Position numbers and translations under genes: made by a program. DNA of 64,000 bases from JAZSNL01 sp045536365. Its GTDB lineage: Bacteria > Bacillota_I > Bacilli_A > ML615J-28 > CAG-313. Location: positions 1 to 64,000 of the forward strand of contig JAZSNL010000030.1 in assembly GCA_045536365.1 (NCBI GenBank), in the 5' to 3' direction. Shown one piece after another: positions 41,751 to 50,934 of the stretch. The notes under the pieces are model-generated. The model saw only the letters and a list, made by a program, of their open reading frames with translations, was not told where the DNA came from and did not search any database. Each line of letters opens with the position of its first letter. Position 1 is the first letter of the stretch.

Positions 41751-42536
41751 ATGAAGTATTTAAATAACTTGAAGAAAATTAAAAATATTACTACTACTGA
41801 TGGTGAATCTATTGAAGTGTTTGAACTGTCTAATAATATAGATGATATTATTCTAAATGAATGGGCAATTCAATTTCGACAAAATTATTGCAGTGATGAA
41901 TTACTTGACTCGCTTATTCAAGGAACTGGTATGACTAGAAAAGAGTATTTATTAAATAGAAAGTTTCCGGATTCTAGTTGTGGATTTGGTCCAGGAACAC
42001 GTTCGGGAGATTTTTCTGAACTACTAATTTCTGATTATTTAGAATATACATTAGGATATTTTGTGCCTCGAGAGAGATATAAACATAAATTTAATAGAAA
42101 TTCTTCCACTCAAGGGACTGATGTTATTGGATTTAAGTTTTTAGGTGATAAGCCATTACCAAGTGATGAGATGATTACATTTGAAGTTAAAGCACAAGCA
42201 AGTGGCGATGTGCCAAAGAATAGACTTCAAGATGCAATTGATGACTCATATAAAGATGCTATCAGAAAAGGTGAAACGTTAAGTGCACTAAAACAAATTT
42301 ATATTGAAAAAGGACAAACTGAAAATGTTTGTAAAGTGCAACGATTTCAAAATAAACCTGACAATCCATACAAAGAAAAATATGGCGCAGCAGCTGTACA
42401 TGATACAAAAACATACTCTGAAACACTAATAAAAAGTGTAGTTTTAAATAAAGAAAAAAGATTTTTGATAGTTATAAAAAGGGATAATCTTATGGATTTA
42501 ATAAACAAATTATATGAGGTAGCTTCGCAATGTTAA
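41751..42536 (+). CDS. hamA: Hachiman HamA-like nuclease (DUF1837-type)
   Basis: A 261-residue protein with a PD-(D/E)xK nuclease layout: Glu90 in 'GDFSELLIS', Asp124 in 'QGTDVIGF' and 'FEVKAQ' with Glu145 and Lys147. This is the pattern of HamA/AbpA proteins (DUF1837). Together with the helicase gene behind it, which it overlaps by seven bases, it makes a two-gene Hachiman-type anti-phage system, in which HamB senses DNA and releases HamA to cut DNA. AAAGGA precedes the ATG. It sits directly behind repeat D2. Confidence 0.8.
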   Translation: MKYLNNLKKIKNITTTDGESIEVFELSNNIDDIILNEWAIQFRQNYCSDELLDSLIQGTGMTRKEYLLNRKFPDSSCGFGPGTRSGDFSELLISDYLEYTLGYFVPRERYKHKFNRNSSTQGTDVIGFKFLGDKPLPSDEMITFEVKAQASGDVPKNRLQDAIDDSYKDAIRKGETLSALKQIYIEKGQTENVCKVQRFQNKPDNPYKEKYGAAAVHDTKTYSETLIKSVVLNKEKRFLIVIKRDNLMDLINKLYEVASQC

Positions 42537-45500
42537 TAGACAAGAATGCTCAATATTACTTAAAAAGGACCCGCGCATTTGCAAAAGAAGTTGAATTTGA
42601 TATTCCTGAGAATTTGCGTGCCTCAAAAGATATTAATATAAATGAACTTTTTCCTCTGACTATTGCTTGCATAGCAGACTTATCTGCTGATATTGTTAGA
42701 GGAAAAGAAAGTAATGAACAGATTAAAACACATAAAAAAGAATTATACTTTTCATCGAAATTTTATGATGCATACTTAAATTTAAATAATAATGAATGTG
42801 TGGAAAACAGCAATTATTTTAATTTGGTAGGATCCATAGCATATTATTTATGTGATCAAATTGGTAGTTCATTAGTTTTAATAAGGAATGTAAATATAGA
42901 AACATTAAATTTATCTGAATCAAAATTAGATATATTAATATATTATTTATTAAAAAATGAACCTATTATTGAAAATTCACTGAAATTGAATCCTCATAAT
43001 AATGATTATATTTCAAAATTTATTTGTCAATATAATGAATTAATGAATCGTGGAATTACACTAGATAAAAGATTTTTAAATTCATTTAGATGTAGCATCT
43101 ATGATACAAAAAATTATAGGGATATTTTTCTTATAGATGCATTGCTAGCTATTTTCATTTTAAAAAGTGATCGTTCAATATTTTATATGCTTCCAAATGC
43201 TTCCAATATTCGATCAGAAAAATTAATAGAAATTGTAAATAAAGGCTATTTTGTTAGAGAACTATGGCCGTCGCAAAGATATATGTGTGAAAAAGGATTT
43301 TTTAAAGGAGAATCTGGCGTTGTACAAATGCCTACAGGATCTGGTAAGACTAAAGCTATGTCGATGGCTATTTATTCTGCTTTTTGTTCTGAAAAAGTAA
43401 AATTATCTGTAGTAATTGTTCCCTTTAGAGCATTATGTCGAGAAATAAGTAATGATTTAAAAAAAGATTTAGAATTTGAATCAAGTATTCAAATCAGTGA
43501 AATTTCAGATTTACTTCAAACAGATTATATTTTAGAGGATTTGTTTAATCCTAATCAAAAGGTAGTAGTAGTTACAACACCTGAAAAATTTCTATATATT
43601 TTACGTCAAGATGAAAGTATTGTTAGTAATATAGGTCAAATAATTTTTGATGAAGGACACTTATTTGATGATGCTGAACGTGGAGCAACATATGAATTAC
43701 TTATATCTTCTATTTTAAAAAAAGTTGATTGCGATATTCAAAAAATACTTATATCAGCTATAATACCAAATGTTAGTGAAGTTAATAATTGGTTCACTAA
43801 AGGAGAGGGGATAGCTTTTAGTTGTGAGGATATCTCTGTAATAGATAAATTACCTGCTACGTTAAAATGGAAAAACAAAGGAGGTACTGATTATTGTTAC
43901 ATGTATTTTATCAATAAGGATGATTTTGATGAATATGATTTCTTTGTTCCTAGATTTATAGAAATTAAGCAATTAGAAAAAAAATCAAAAGAAAAACAAC
44001 GTTATTTCCCTTCTGTGAATTTTAAAACAAAAAAAATGATTGAGTCAAATGATATGGCAATAGCTTGTCTTTTGAAAATTGTTCCACGAGATAATGTAGC
44101 GATTTTTTGTGGTAGAAAAGATAGTGCCAATAAAATTTTGTCTCGAATTATCGAATTGAATGAACGCGGATATAATATTTCTATTTTAAAAAGTAGATCA
44201 GACATTAACGAAATATCTAAAATATCAAATTTAATTGCAAAAAATTATGGAACAAATGTTTCCTTATATAAAGCTGCGCAACTAGGAGTATTTGCCCATC
44301 ATTCCGGAGTCTCAGAAAGCATAAAAAGTTCAGTGGAATATGCATTAAAAAAATCAAGTATTACAAATGTAATTTGTACATCTACTTTAGCACAAGGAGT
44401 AAATTTGCCTATTAAATATTTAATAGTGTCAAGTATATATCAAGCTGGGGAGCAGATTAAAGTTCGTGACTTCCATAATCTTATAGGACGAACTGCTCGC
44501 TCTGGAATGTTTACGGAAGGGACAATAATTTTTTCTGATCCATTTGCATACAATGTTGATTGTTGGAAATGGGACCAATATAAACGCTTATTAAATCCAA
44601 GTAATTCAGAGTACTGTACAAGCATTATTCTAGATGTGGTTAGAATGCATATGATTAAAGATGAACCACCATGTTGTTATTATGATGTTGCATTAATGCG
44701 TTATACTGATTATGATAAATTTCTTGAATTAAAAATGAAACTTTTACGAAATTCTAAGAAACATCCAGAAATAATTAGTCTATTTCATCACGTGTTTAAC
44801 ATACTATCAAAAATTGAAAGCTATATTGCCATTGAAATTGCAAACAATAATAATAGTTATTCAGATAATTTTGTCGATGAATTGTTAAATAATACGCTAG
44901 TTGAATCTATCGCAACGGAAAGTGAAAAAGAAAAACTAAAAAATTTATTTAATAAAATCTGTGAGTATGTATCAAATATTTTGCCAGATGAGAATCATAA
45001 ACGCAATTTCGCAAGATCTATGATATCGTGCGAATCGTATTTACACTTGAAAAAAGATGTTAATTCTGTAAATATAAGTGATTTTAATTATGATGAGTTA
45101 CTAAATTTTGTCATACATATGATAGTAAAATATTCTTCTCACTGCAATTTACATAAGATGGTAAAAATTGATGATGTAATTGAAATTGCCAAAATGTGGA
45201 TGGATGGCAAATCGTATTTTATGATTCATAATGTTGCAGAACAAAATGATTACAAGATTATTCGAAGAAAATGCGTGGTTAATATTTCATTAGAAGAATT
45301 ATCTGCAATTTGTGATAATGATTTTGGATATGCATCTTCTTTAATTGTCAATAGTATTTGTGAAATTATTAAACTTAACTATGTCGATTGTGATGAAGAA
45401 GAAAATATAATTAATATTACAGTTGAAAACTTACAAAAGATTTCACAAAAACTTAAGTATGGACTTCCTGAACAGACTGATATTTTTGTGTATGAGTTAG

Positions 45501-45661
45501 GATTTAATGACAGAATTTTAGCACAAGAAATACGAAAAAATATAGGGGTCTATTCGAAAAAGAAAGATGTAAAAAAAATAATAGGTCAAAATAAAATTAA
45601 AATTAAAAGTATTCTTAATGAATATCCTGCATTTTATTTAAATAGACTTGAGTGTTTGTAA
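42530..45661 (+). CDS. hamB: Hachiman HamB-like superfamily 2 helicase
   Basis: A 1043-residue DEAD/DEAH-type helicase. After an N-terminal helical region of 240 residues come Walker A 'MPTGSGKTK' (267-275), motif Ia 'VIVPFRALCREI', motif II DEGH (374-377), motif III-like 'LISAIIP', motif V 'STLAQGVNLPI' and motif VI 'NLIGRTARSG'. The C-terminal 400 residues are family-specific. Size and order with HamA fit Hachiman. It is co-translated with hamA. Confidence 0.82.
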   Translation: MLIDKNAQYYLKRTRAFAKEVEFDIPENLRASKDININELFPLTIACIADLSADIVRGKESNEQIKTHKKELYFSSKFYDAYLNLNNNECVENSNYFNLVGSIAYYLCDQIGSSLVLIRNVNIETLNLSESKLDILIYYLLKNEPIIENSLKLNPHNNDYISKFICQYNELMNRGITLDKRFLNSFRCSIYDTKNYRDIFLIDALLAIFILKSDRSIFYMLPNASNIRSEKLIEIVNKGYFVRELWPSQRYMCEKGFFKGESGVVQMPTGSGKTKAMSMAIYSAFCSEKVKLSVVIVPFRALCREISNDLKKDLEFESSIQISEISDLLQTDYILEDLFNPNQKVVVVTTPEKFLYILRQDESIVSNIGQIIFDEGHLFDDAERGATYELLISSILKKVDCDIQKILISAIIPNVSEVNNWFTKGEGIAFSCEDISVIDKLPATLKWKNKGGTDYCYMYFINKDDFDEYDFFVPRFIEIKQLEKKSKEKQRYFPSVNFKTKKMIESNDMAIACLLKIVPRDNVAIFCGRKDSANKILSRIIELNERGYNISILKSRSDINEISKISNLIAKNYGTNVSLYKAAQLGVFAHHSGVSESIKSSVEYALKKSSITNVICTSTLAQGVNLPIKYLIVSSIYQAGEQIKVRDFHNLIGRTARSGMFTEGTIIFSDPFAYNVDCWKWDQYKRLLNPSNSEYCTSIILDVVRMHMIKDEPPCCYYDVALMRYTDYDKFLELKMKLLRNSKKHPEIISLFHHVFNILSKIESYIAIEIANNNNSYSDNFVDELLNNTLVESIATESEKEKLKNLFNKICEYVSNILPDENHKRNFARSMISCESYLHLKKDVNSVNISDFNYDELLNFVIHMIVKYSSHCNLHKMVKIDDVIEIAKMWMDGKSYFMIHNVAEQNDYKIIRRKCVVNISLEELSAICDNDFGYASSLIVNSICEIIKLNYVDCDEEENIINITVENLQKISQKLKYGLPEQTDIFVYELGFNDRILAQEIRKNIGVYSKKKDVKKIIGQNKIKIKSILNEYPAFYLNRLECL

Positions 45662-45759
45662 TCCCTATTATACTTCAATAAAAGTGATTATATCCTCATA
45701 TAAGAATTATAAATATGTTAATATGATTGTAATGTTTGATGAGTGTGATTTTTATTATA

Positions 45760-45830
45760 AAAAGTTATATTTTATAAAAATTTAAGTATATAAGAAGAGA
45801 TTTCATAATGATTCTCTTCTTATTGGAATA
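45760..45830. repeat. Intergenic repeat D, truncated copy 3
   Basis: Only the last part of repeat D is left: a TTTATAAAAAT stretch and the hairpin AAGAAGAGA (45792-45800) with TCTCTTCTT (45813-45821). It separates hamB from the second metallopeptidase/XRE module. Confidence 0.7.
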
Positions 45831-45885
45831 TATAATTTATATATGTTATAATTTCATTATCAAATAATTAATAGATGATGTTAAA

Positions 45886-46356
45886 ATGAAAGATACGCAA
45901 AAAAAATTAATAAAATTATCAGAAAAAGTAGCAGGCTACTTGGGTATTGATTTAATACCAATAGAGTACGCGAACTTAGAAGTAGATGATAGTAGATTAA
46001 TACTAAAACCTATATCTAAAATTGTAATAAATATTAGATATGAAAATAACTTTATTGAATCTGCTAAATGTATTACTCATGAAATGAGACATATATTTCA
46101 AATCTATTGGGCTAATCTAATGAATGATAAACTTGCTAGAATATGAAAAGAAGAACTATCACAAGCTAAATCTTCAGCTAATATTGACGTAAATTCAAAT
46201 GAATATAATGACTATTCGTTACAAGCAATTGAACTTGATGCTTTTGCTTTTAGTCAGTTTTATCTAAGAAGATATAATATATTTTTTAAGTATGAAGATA
46301 AAAAGTTTCAAAGACTTGTGGAAGAGTATATAAAAAAGTATTTGTATGAAAATTAA
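45886..46356 (+). pseudogene. ImmA/IrrE-like metallopeptidase (copy 2, nonsense codon)
   Basis: Nearly the same protein as 34741-35211, including the zinc motif HEMRH. Codon TGG of copy 1 ('ARIWKEE') is TGA here (46144-46146), which stops the protein after 86 residues. After the stop the frame stays open and similar to the end ('IELDAFAFSQFY'), so this is one recent point mutation. The zinc motif lies before the stop, but the third-ligand region is lost. Confidence 0.85.
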
Positions 46357-46543
46357 TTTTAGTGCTAATTTAGAAACAATTAGAAGAAGTAAAAAAATTA
46401 GTCAAGAAGAATTAGCTGAGTTAATAGGAGTTAGTAGACAAACTATATACAAATGGGAAGCTGATATATGTTTACCTAACTTAAATAAAATTGATAAATT
46501 ATTGGAAGTATTAAATGTTTCTATTGACAAATTATTATTTTGA
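46346..46543 (+). CDS. Small XRE repressor (copy 2)
   Basis: A 65-residue helix-turn-helix protein nearly the same as 35201-35398. It overlaps the broken metallopeptidase gene by 11 bases. The promoter behind it (TATAAT 46583-46588, 42 bases after the stop codon, as in copy 1) drives the radical SAM cluster. With its peptidase broken this repressor may no longer be removable. Confidence 0.8.
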   Translation: MKINFSANLETIRRSKKISQEELAELIGVSRQTIYKWEADICLPNLNKIDKLLEVLNVSIDKLLF

Positions 46544-46627
46544 AATTTATGTATTTATATTTTAAAATATTACAAAATATGATATAATAGTGTTAAAAGT
46601 ACTTAAAAAATATAGAGGTATTAAAAT

Positions 46628-47686
46628 ATGAAAAAGTTTGATAAATTATCTTGGATTATTAATAATTCTTGCAATTTAGCTTGTGTTCATTGTTATCCTA
46701 ATTCCGGAATTGAAACAAAAAAGAGATTTAATGATGATGAATTTGAAAAAATTAGAAAAAACTTTAAAGGGATTCATTTTTCAAGAGTCTATTTATCTGG
46801 TGGAGAACCCATATTAGACACTAATTTTTATAAATATTTAAAAATTGCTTTAGAAATTAGCGATGATGTTTATATATGTTCAAATGGTACTCTTTTATCA
46901 GATAAAAAGTTATATGAACTTGTACATGCAGGTGTAAAAGGAATAATTTTAAGTCTTCAGGCATTAGATTCAGAGTTATCATCAAAAATATATGGAAATT
47001 CGAACGTTCCAAAACTTGTTTTTTCTGCAATTGAAAGAATTAAAAAATATGATCTTTCGCTTGGGGTTGAAATGACAATAATGAAATATAATATTGAAAT
47101 AATTAATGATCTTGTGTTAGAATTAATAAAACATAATGTCAATTTTATCTCATTCAAAAGGCTATTACCTGTTGGAAGAGGTGCTGATGAAAATATCAGA
47201 GTTTCTAAAGAAGAACAATATGAAGCTTTGAATAAAATATTTTCACTTCAAATAAGTAATCCTAACATAAGATTTAATGTTCATGATCCATTATATGGAA
47301 CTATTTTATATGATAATTTTTCAGAATTGACCAATAATGAAACAGTGTTAAATTGGATTAAGAGTTTTTCTTGTCGAGCTGGTACAAGGTGGTTAGGTAT
47401 TGATCCCAACGGTAATGTAAGTCCTTGTCCGATTTTGCTGTATAAAGATTTATTAATTGGTAATATATTAGATGCACCACTTGTAAAAATTTTAGAGGAG
47501 TCTCCTCTAATTAAAACATTTGAAAGTTTATCAAAATATAAATCTAATAGTTGCAAGTATTCTTCTTATTGTTTGGGATGCAGAGCTACAGCAGTTTCGC
47601 AAACAAATTGTGTTGATAGTAAAGATCCAATGTGCATACATGAATCTGAAAAATGTCCGATTAATGATTTATATAGGAGAAGCTAA
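46628..47686 (+). CDS. Radical SAM/SPASM protein 1
   Basis: A 352-residue radical SAM enzyme. The [4Fe-4S] motif CxxxCxxC is at Cys15, 19 and 22 ('CNLACVHC'), followed by 'YLSGGEP' (GGE motif) and a C-terminal SPASM region with Cys in 'SCRAGTRW', 'VSPCPIL' and 'CKYSSYCLGCRA'. SPASM enzymes usually modify peptides. First gene of a cluster with two more such enzymes and a peptide gene. Substrate unknown. Confidence 0.85.
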   Translation: MKKFDKLSWIINNSCNLACVHCYPNSGIETKKRFNDDEFEKIRKNFKGIHFSRVYLSGGEPILDTNFYKYLKIALEISDDVYICSNGTLLSDKKLYELVHAGVKGIILSLQALDSELSSKIYGNSNVPKLVFSAIERIKKYDLSLGVEMTIMKYNIEIINDLVLELIKHNVNFISFKRLLPVGRGADENIRVSKEEQYEALNKIFSLQISNPNIRFNVHDPLYGTILYDNFSELTNNETVLNWIKSFSCRAGTRWLGIDPNGNVSPCPILLYKDLLIGNILDAPLVKILEESPLIKTFESLSKYKSNSCKYSSYCLGCRATAVSQTNCVDSKDPMCIHESEKCPINDLYRRS

Positions 47687-47687
47687 T

Positions 47688-49028
47688 ATGAAAATAATTC
47701 GTAATAATAATGAACTAATATCATTATTTCCTGAATATTATAATAATTTGGATATAAAAAATTTAAAAATTTCTAAATATATAGAAATACAATATGTCAA
47801 TGATAATAATATTGTTCTATATTCATTTATTTCTGATTCTATTTTTTTACTATCAGTGGAAGAATATGAAATGTTTATAAATATGAATTTTAAAAAAAAT
47901 AAAGGATTATTTAAAATTTTACAACAAAATGGTTTTTTTATTGATAAAAAGATAGATGAATTAGATATAATGTTAAAACATAGAATTAATATGGGTTCAT
48001 ATTTATCACAAACTATGAAAGTTGTTATTTTGCCTACAACAGATTGTAATGCTAGATGTAAATATTGCATAGGATATAAGAATAAACGTATAAATATGAG
48101 TATGGAAACTGCAAATGATGTTGTTAATTATATTGTGCATCAGTCTGAAAAATATAAAAGTATACGCCTAGATTGGTATGGAGGAGAACCTCTTATGGAA
48201 AAGGACATAATTTCATATATATGTAAAGAAATAAATAGATTATTACCTGAAAAAGAATATTCTTCTGTGATTACTACTAATTTATCTTTGTTTGATGAGA
48301 AAACTCTTGAGGAAGCAAAAAATATTTGGCATGTAAAAAAAATTAACATCACTATAGATGGTTTTGAAGAAAATCATAATAATAAAAAAAATTATTTGAA
48401 TAGTAATTTAAATGGATATAAGCATACTTTGCAGTGCATCAAAAATATATTAGAAAATGAAATAAATGTTTTTTGTCGTTTTAATATTGATAGAAATAAT
48501 ATTAATGAATTATCCATTGTTTTAGAAGATTTAAAAAAATTTTATAATCATAAACAGTTTTATTTTTTTGTGTCACCATTACGTGGTGAAGACTCTCATT
48601 CTGAATTTTATGAAACATCAGAATATAATGATTTATTTTATGAAACTGGTAAATTGTTGATAGAAAAGGGATTTAAAAATGAAATTGATTCTTTTGTTCC
48701 AAGAGTTGCTTTGGGACTATGTTTAGCAAAAAGCAGAAATTGTTTTGTAATTGGACCGAATGGATTATTATATCGCTGCAATTTAGATGATTTGAAAATT
48801 GAAAATTCAACAGGTAATGTTGTTGATGGTTTGTCTGTTAATCATATATATGATAGATTTACAAATTTAAAACTGCAAAAGAAATGTGAAATATGTAAAT
48901 ACTTGCCTATTTGTCAAGGTGGTTGTCCTACAGAAAAAGCACAAGAATCTAAGAGTAATAATCAATGTTTAAAATTCAAGTTTAAATTAAAAGCAATTTC
49001 AAAACTACTTGCTGAATATTATTGTTAG
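47688..49028 (+). CDS. Radical SAM/SPASM protein 2 with N-terminal domain
   Basis: A 446-residue enzyme. The start is the ATG at 47688, seven bases after AGGAGA and one base behind the previous stop; a longer in-frame opening would overlap the previous gene. Residues 1-105 could be a PqqD-like peptide-recognition domain. CxxxCxxC is at Cys120, 124 and 127 ('CNARCKYC'), GGE in 'WYGGEPLM', SPASM cysteines in 'CEICKYLPICQGGCP'. The layout is like enzymes that modify ribosomal peptides. Co-transcribed with protein 1. Confidence 0.85.
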   Translation: MKIIRNNNELISLFPEYYNNLDIKNLKISKYIEIQYVNDNNIVLYSFISDSIFLLSVEEYEMFINMNFKKNKGLFKILQQNGFFIDKKIDELDIMLKHRINMGSYLSQTMKVVILPTTDCNARCKYCIGYKNKRINMSMETANDVVNYIVHQSEKYKSIRLDWYGGEPLMEKDIISYICKEINRLLPEKEYSSVITTNLSLFDEKTLEEAKNIWHVKKINITIDGFEENHNNKKNYLNSNLNGYKHTLQCIKNILENEINVFCRFNIDRNNINELSIVLEDLKKFYNHKQFYFFVSPLRGEDSHSEFYETSEYNDLFYETGKLLIEKGFKNEIDSFVPRVALGLCLAKSRNCFVIGPNGLLYRCNLDDLKIENSTGNVVDGLSVNHIYDRFTNLKLQKKCEICKYLPICQGGCPTEKAQESKSNNQCLKFKFKLKAISKLLAEYYC

Positions 49029-49129
49029 ATAGCAAATTATGTATAAAAAAATATGTTCAAGAGTTTTTACTTAATTAATCAAGAAATATTAACCAAATTA
49101 AATATACATCACTAAGAAGGAGTAATTAT

Positions 49130-49687
49130 ATGATTATAGCAATAGATGGAAATCATGGAGTTGGAAAAAGTACTTTAATTAATCATTTAAAAGAATATTA
49201 TATAGATAATAATAATGTTGTTTTTATAAAATATCCATCATATACTGATATTGGAATTCTTGCTAAAAGTAAGGTTGGAATAGAAAACAATGACATTGTT
49301 TCATTATTGTTTGCAGCTGATTTAACTAACTGTTATTATAAAAATATTATCTTTGAATCCCAAAAAATTTATATTTTAGATAGATATGTTTTATCATTAT
49401 TTACTTTTCAAGGGGAAGTAAATAATGAAAATTATAATTTTTTACATAATATTACTAGTAGAATAAAGTATCCTGATATTCAAATAATAATTCACAAAAA
49501 AGATGACAATATAAATACTGATTTAGATCCATTTGTAATTATGGCACGCAAAATGAATGTTGATGGATTAATTACTAATATATTTATTGTTGAAAATACT
49601 TTTGGTACTAGGGACAATCCTAATTTAACAGCGTTTGAGAAAATTAGATTGATAATAGACAATGCTATTAAAGAATATATCGAATGA
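49130..49687 (+). CDS. Thymidylate-kinase-like P-loop protein
   Basis: A 185-residue protein of the dTMP kinase fold: Walker A 'GNHGVGKST' (residues 7-15) and the 'ILDRYVLSLFTFQG' helix with its conserved Asp-Arg. It is shorter than housekeeping Tmk and the lid region is weak, so its substrate may differ. Located between radical SAM genes and an APH-like kinase it probably belongs to the same product pathway. Its end overlaps the next gene by 26 bases. Confidence 0.75.
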   Translation: MIIAIDGNHGVGKSTLINHLKEYYIDNNNVVFIKYPSYTDIGILAKSKVGIENNDIVSLLFAADLTNCYYKNIIFESQKIYILDRYVLSLFTFQGEVNNENYNFLHNITSRIKYPDIQIIIHKKDDNINTDLDPFVIMARKMNVDGLITNIFIVENTFGTRDNPNLTAFEKIRLIIDNAIKEYIE

Positions 49688-50594
49688 AATACAGAATATT
49701 AATCTTTCTAAAATATGTAATAAATTTAATGTTAAAGAAATAACAAAATTAATCAAAGGTTTTTCTAAAGATGAAAAATACATTTTAAAAAGTATTAATA
49801 ATCAAAAATATATTTTGAGATTATCTAATATAAAACTATTGGAATTTAGGAAAAAACAATGTGATTTATTATCTAAACTTGATAATACAATTACTTGCTC
49901 AAAAATATTATATTATGGAATTTTTGATAAAAATTATTGTTTTTTTGTAACATCATTTTTAAGTGGAAGCGATGCTATTGAAATTATTAAATTAACTGAC
50001 AAAAAAAAATCGTATATGTATGGTGTAAAAGCAGGGAAGTTATTAAAAAAATGGCATGAAACTAGTATTAATGTATCTTCTTTGTCTTGGAATGACATTT
50101 ACAAAAACAAAAAGGAACAACTTGTTAAATCTCTACTAGAATGTGAATATTCATTACCTTTACAAAAAAAATTATTAAACTATTTAGAACAAAATTTATA
50201 TTTATTGAATGATAGACCATTAGTTTTTTGCCATGGAGATTTTCATTTAGGCAATATGATTATTGATGATGAAGAAATTAGAATAATTGATGTTTTAAAT
50301 TGCTCTCTGGCAGATCCATATGAAGAATTTAAAAGATGCTATTGGAGTATTATTGATGGTGGATATTTTCAAACAGGTTTAATAAATGGTTATTTTGAAA
50401 ATGATATTCCGCAAGATTTTTTTAAAATTTTGAAAATTTATACAATTGAATCGATGATTACATTCTTTTTGAAAGCAATAAAAATTGGAAATTTTGAAGA
50501 ATACATAAAGTTTAATGAAAAACAACTTGAATGGTGGGGGGATTTTGATTTTTCAATTCCTATATGGTATAAAGGGATTTTGTATGTTTCTTGA
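49662..50594 (+). CDS. Aminoglycoside-phosphotransferase-like kinase
   Basis: A 310-residue APH/choline-kinase-fold protein. 'ILKSINNQKYILRLS' is the ATP-binding beta-strand with Lys, the Brenner motif is 'CHGDFHLGNM' near residue 190 and the metal-binding Asp is in 'IIDVLNCSLADPYEEF'. It phosphorylates a small alcohol or sugar; substrate unknown. The start overlaps the thymidylate-kinase-like gene, so they are co-translated. Confidence 0.8.
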   Translation: MLLKNISNEIQNINLSKICNKFNVKEITKLIKGFSKDEKYILKSINNQKYILRLSNIKLLEFRKKQCDLLSKLDNTITCSKILYYGIFDKNYCFFVTSFLSGSDAIEIIKLTDKKKSYMYGVKAGKLLKKWHETSINVSSLSWNDIYKNKKEQLVKSLLECEYSLPLQKKLLNYLEQNLYLLNDRPLVFCHGDFHLGNMIIDDEEIRIIDVLNCSLADPYEEFKRCYWSIIDGGYFQTGLINGYFENDIPQDFFKILKIYTIESMITFFLKAIKIGNFEEYIKFNEKQLEWWGDFDFSIPIWYKGILYVS

Positions 50595-50656
50595 CTATTA
50601 TGAGGGTATTATCAATTAATGAAAAAATAATATTATTTATTATTAAAAGCAAAAAA

Positions 50657-50685
50657 TTGACAAAATTCATTAATTTTGATATAAT
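50657..50685 (+). promoter_or_regulatory. Consensus promoter of the Ser-rich peptide gene
   Basis: TTGACA and TATAAT exactly 17 bases apart. A separate strong promoter for the peptide gene fits a precursor needed in excess over its enzymes. Confidence 0.8.
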
Positions 50686-50750
50686 ACAATTAGTGAAATG
50701 AATATAAGATTTATTTCATTAAATAAAAACAATATGGAGGGAGTACTATA

Positions 50751-50933
50751 ATGAACAAAACAAATAGTTTAAATGAAAAACAAGTAAAAATATCGTTTTT
50801 AGAAAAATTAACTCACGCTTTAGAGAATAACAGTAATAAGGTATCTACTCAATATCTTTGTTCTTCACCATCTATTAACTCCACATCCAATAGCAAGGTT
50901 AATAGTAAACAATTATCATCAAAAAAGGCTTAA
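50751..50933 (+). CDS. Candidate modified-peptide precursor, Ser-rich
   Basis: A 60-residue peptide behind GGAGGGAG (50736-50743). Residues 1-30 look like a leader (charged, helical, 'ISFLEKLTHALENN'), and the rest like a core: one Cys (residue 37 in 'YLCSSPS') and about fifteen Ser between 33 and 58, ending in Lys-Lys-Ala. It lies one base in front of radical SAM protein 3. No known RiPP family is recognised, so the role is inferred from context. Confidence 0.6.
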   Translation: MNKTNSLNEKQVKISFLEKLTHALENNSNKVSTQYLCSSPSINSTSNSKVNSKQLSSKKA

Positions 50934-50934
50934 G

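Noticed and set aside
45886..46356. Genetic code 4 (TGA read as Trp) as explanation for the interrupted metallopeptidase
   Set aside because: Several intact genes here end in TGA (for example 35398, 46543, 49687 and 50594) and Trp is encoded by TGG throughout, so TGA is a stop.
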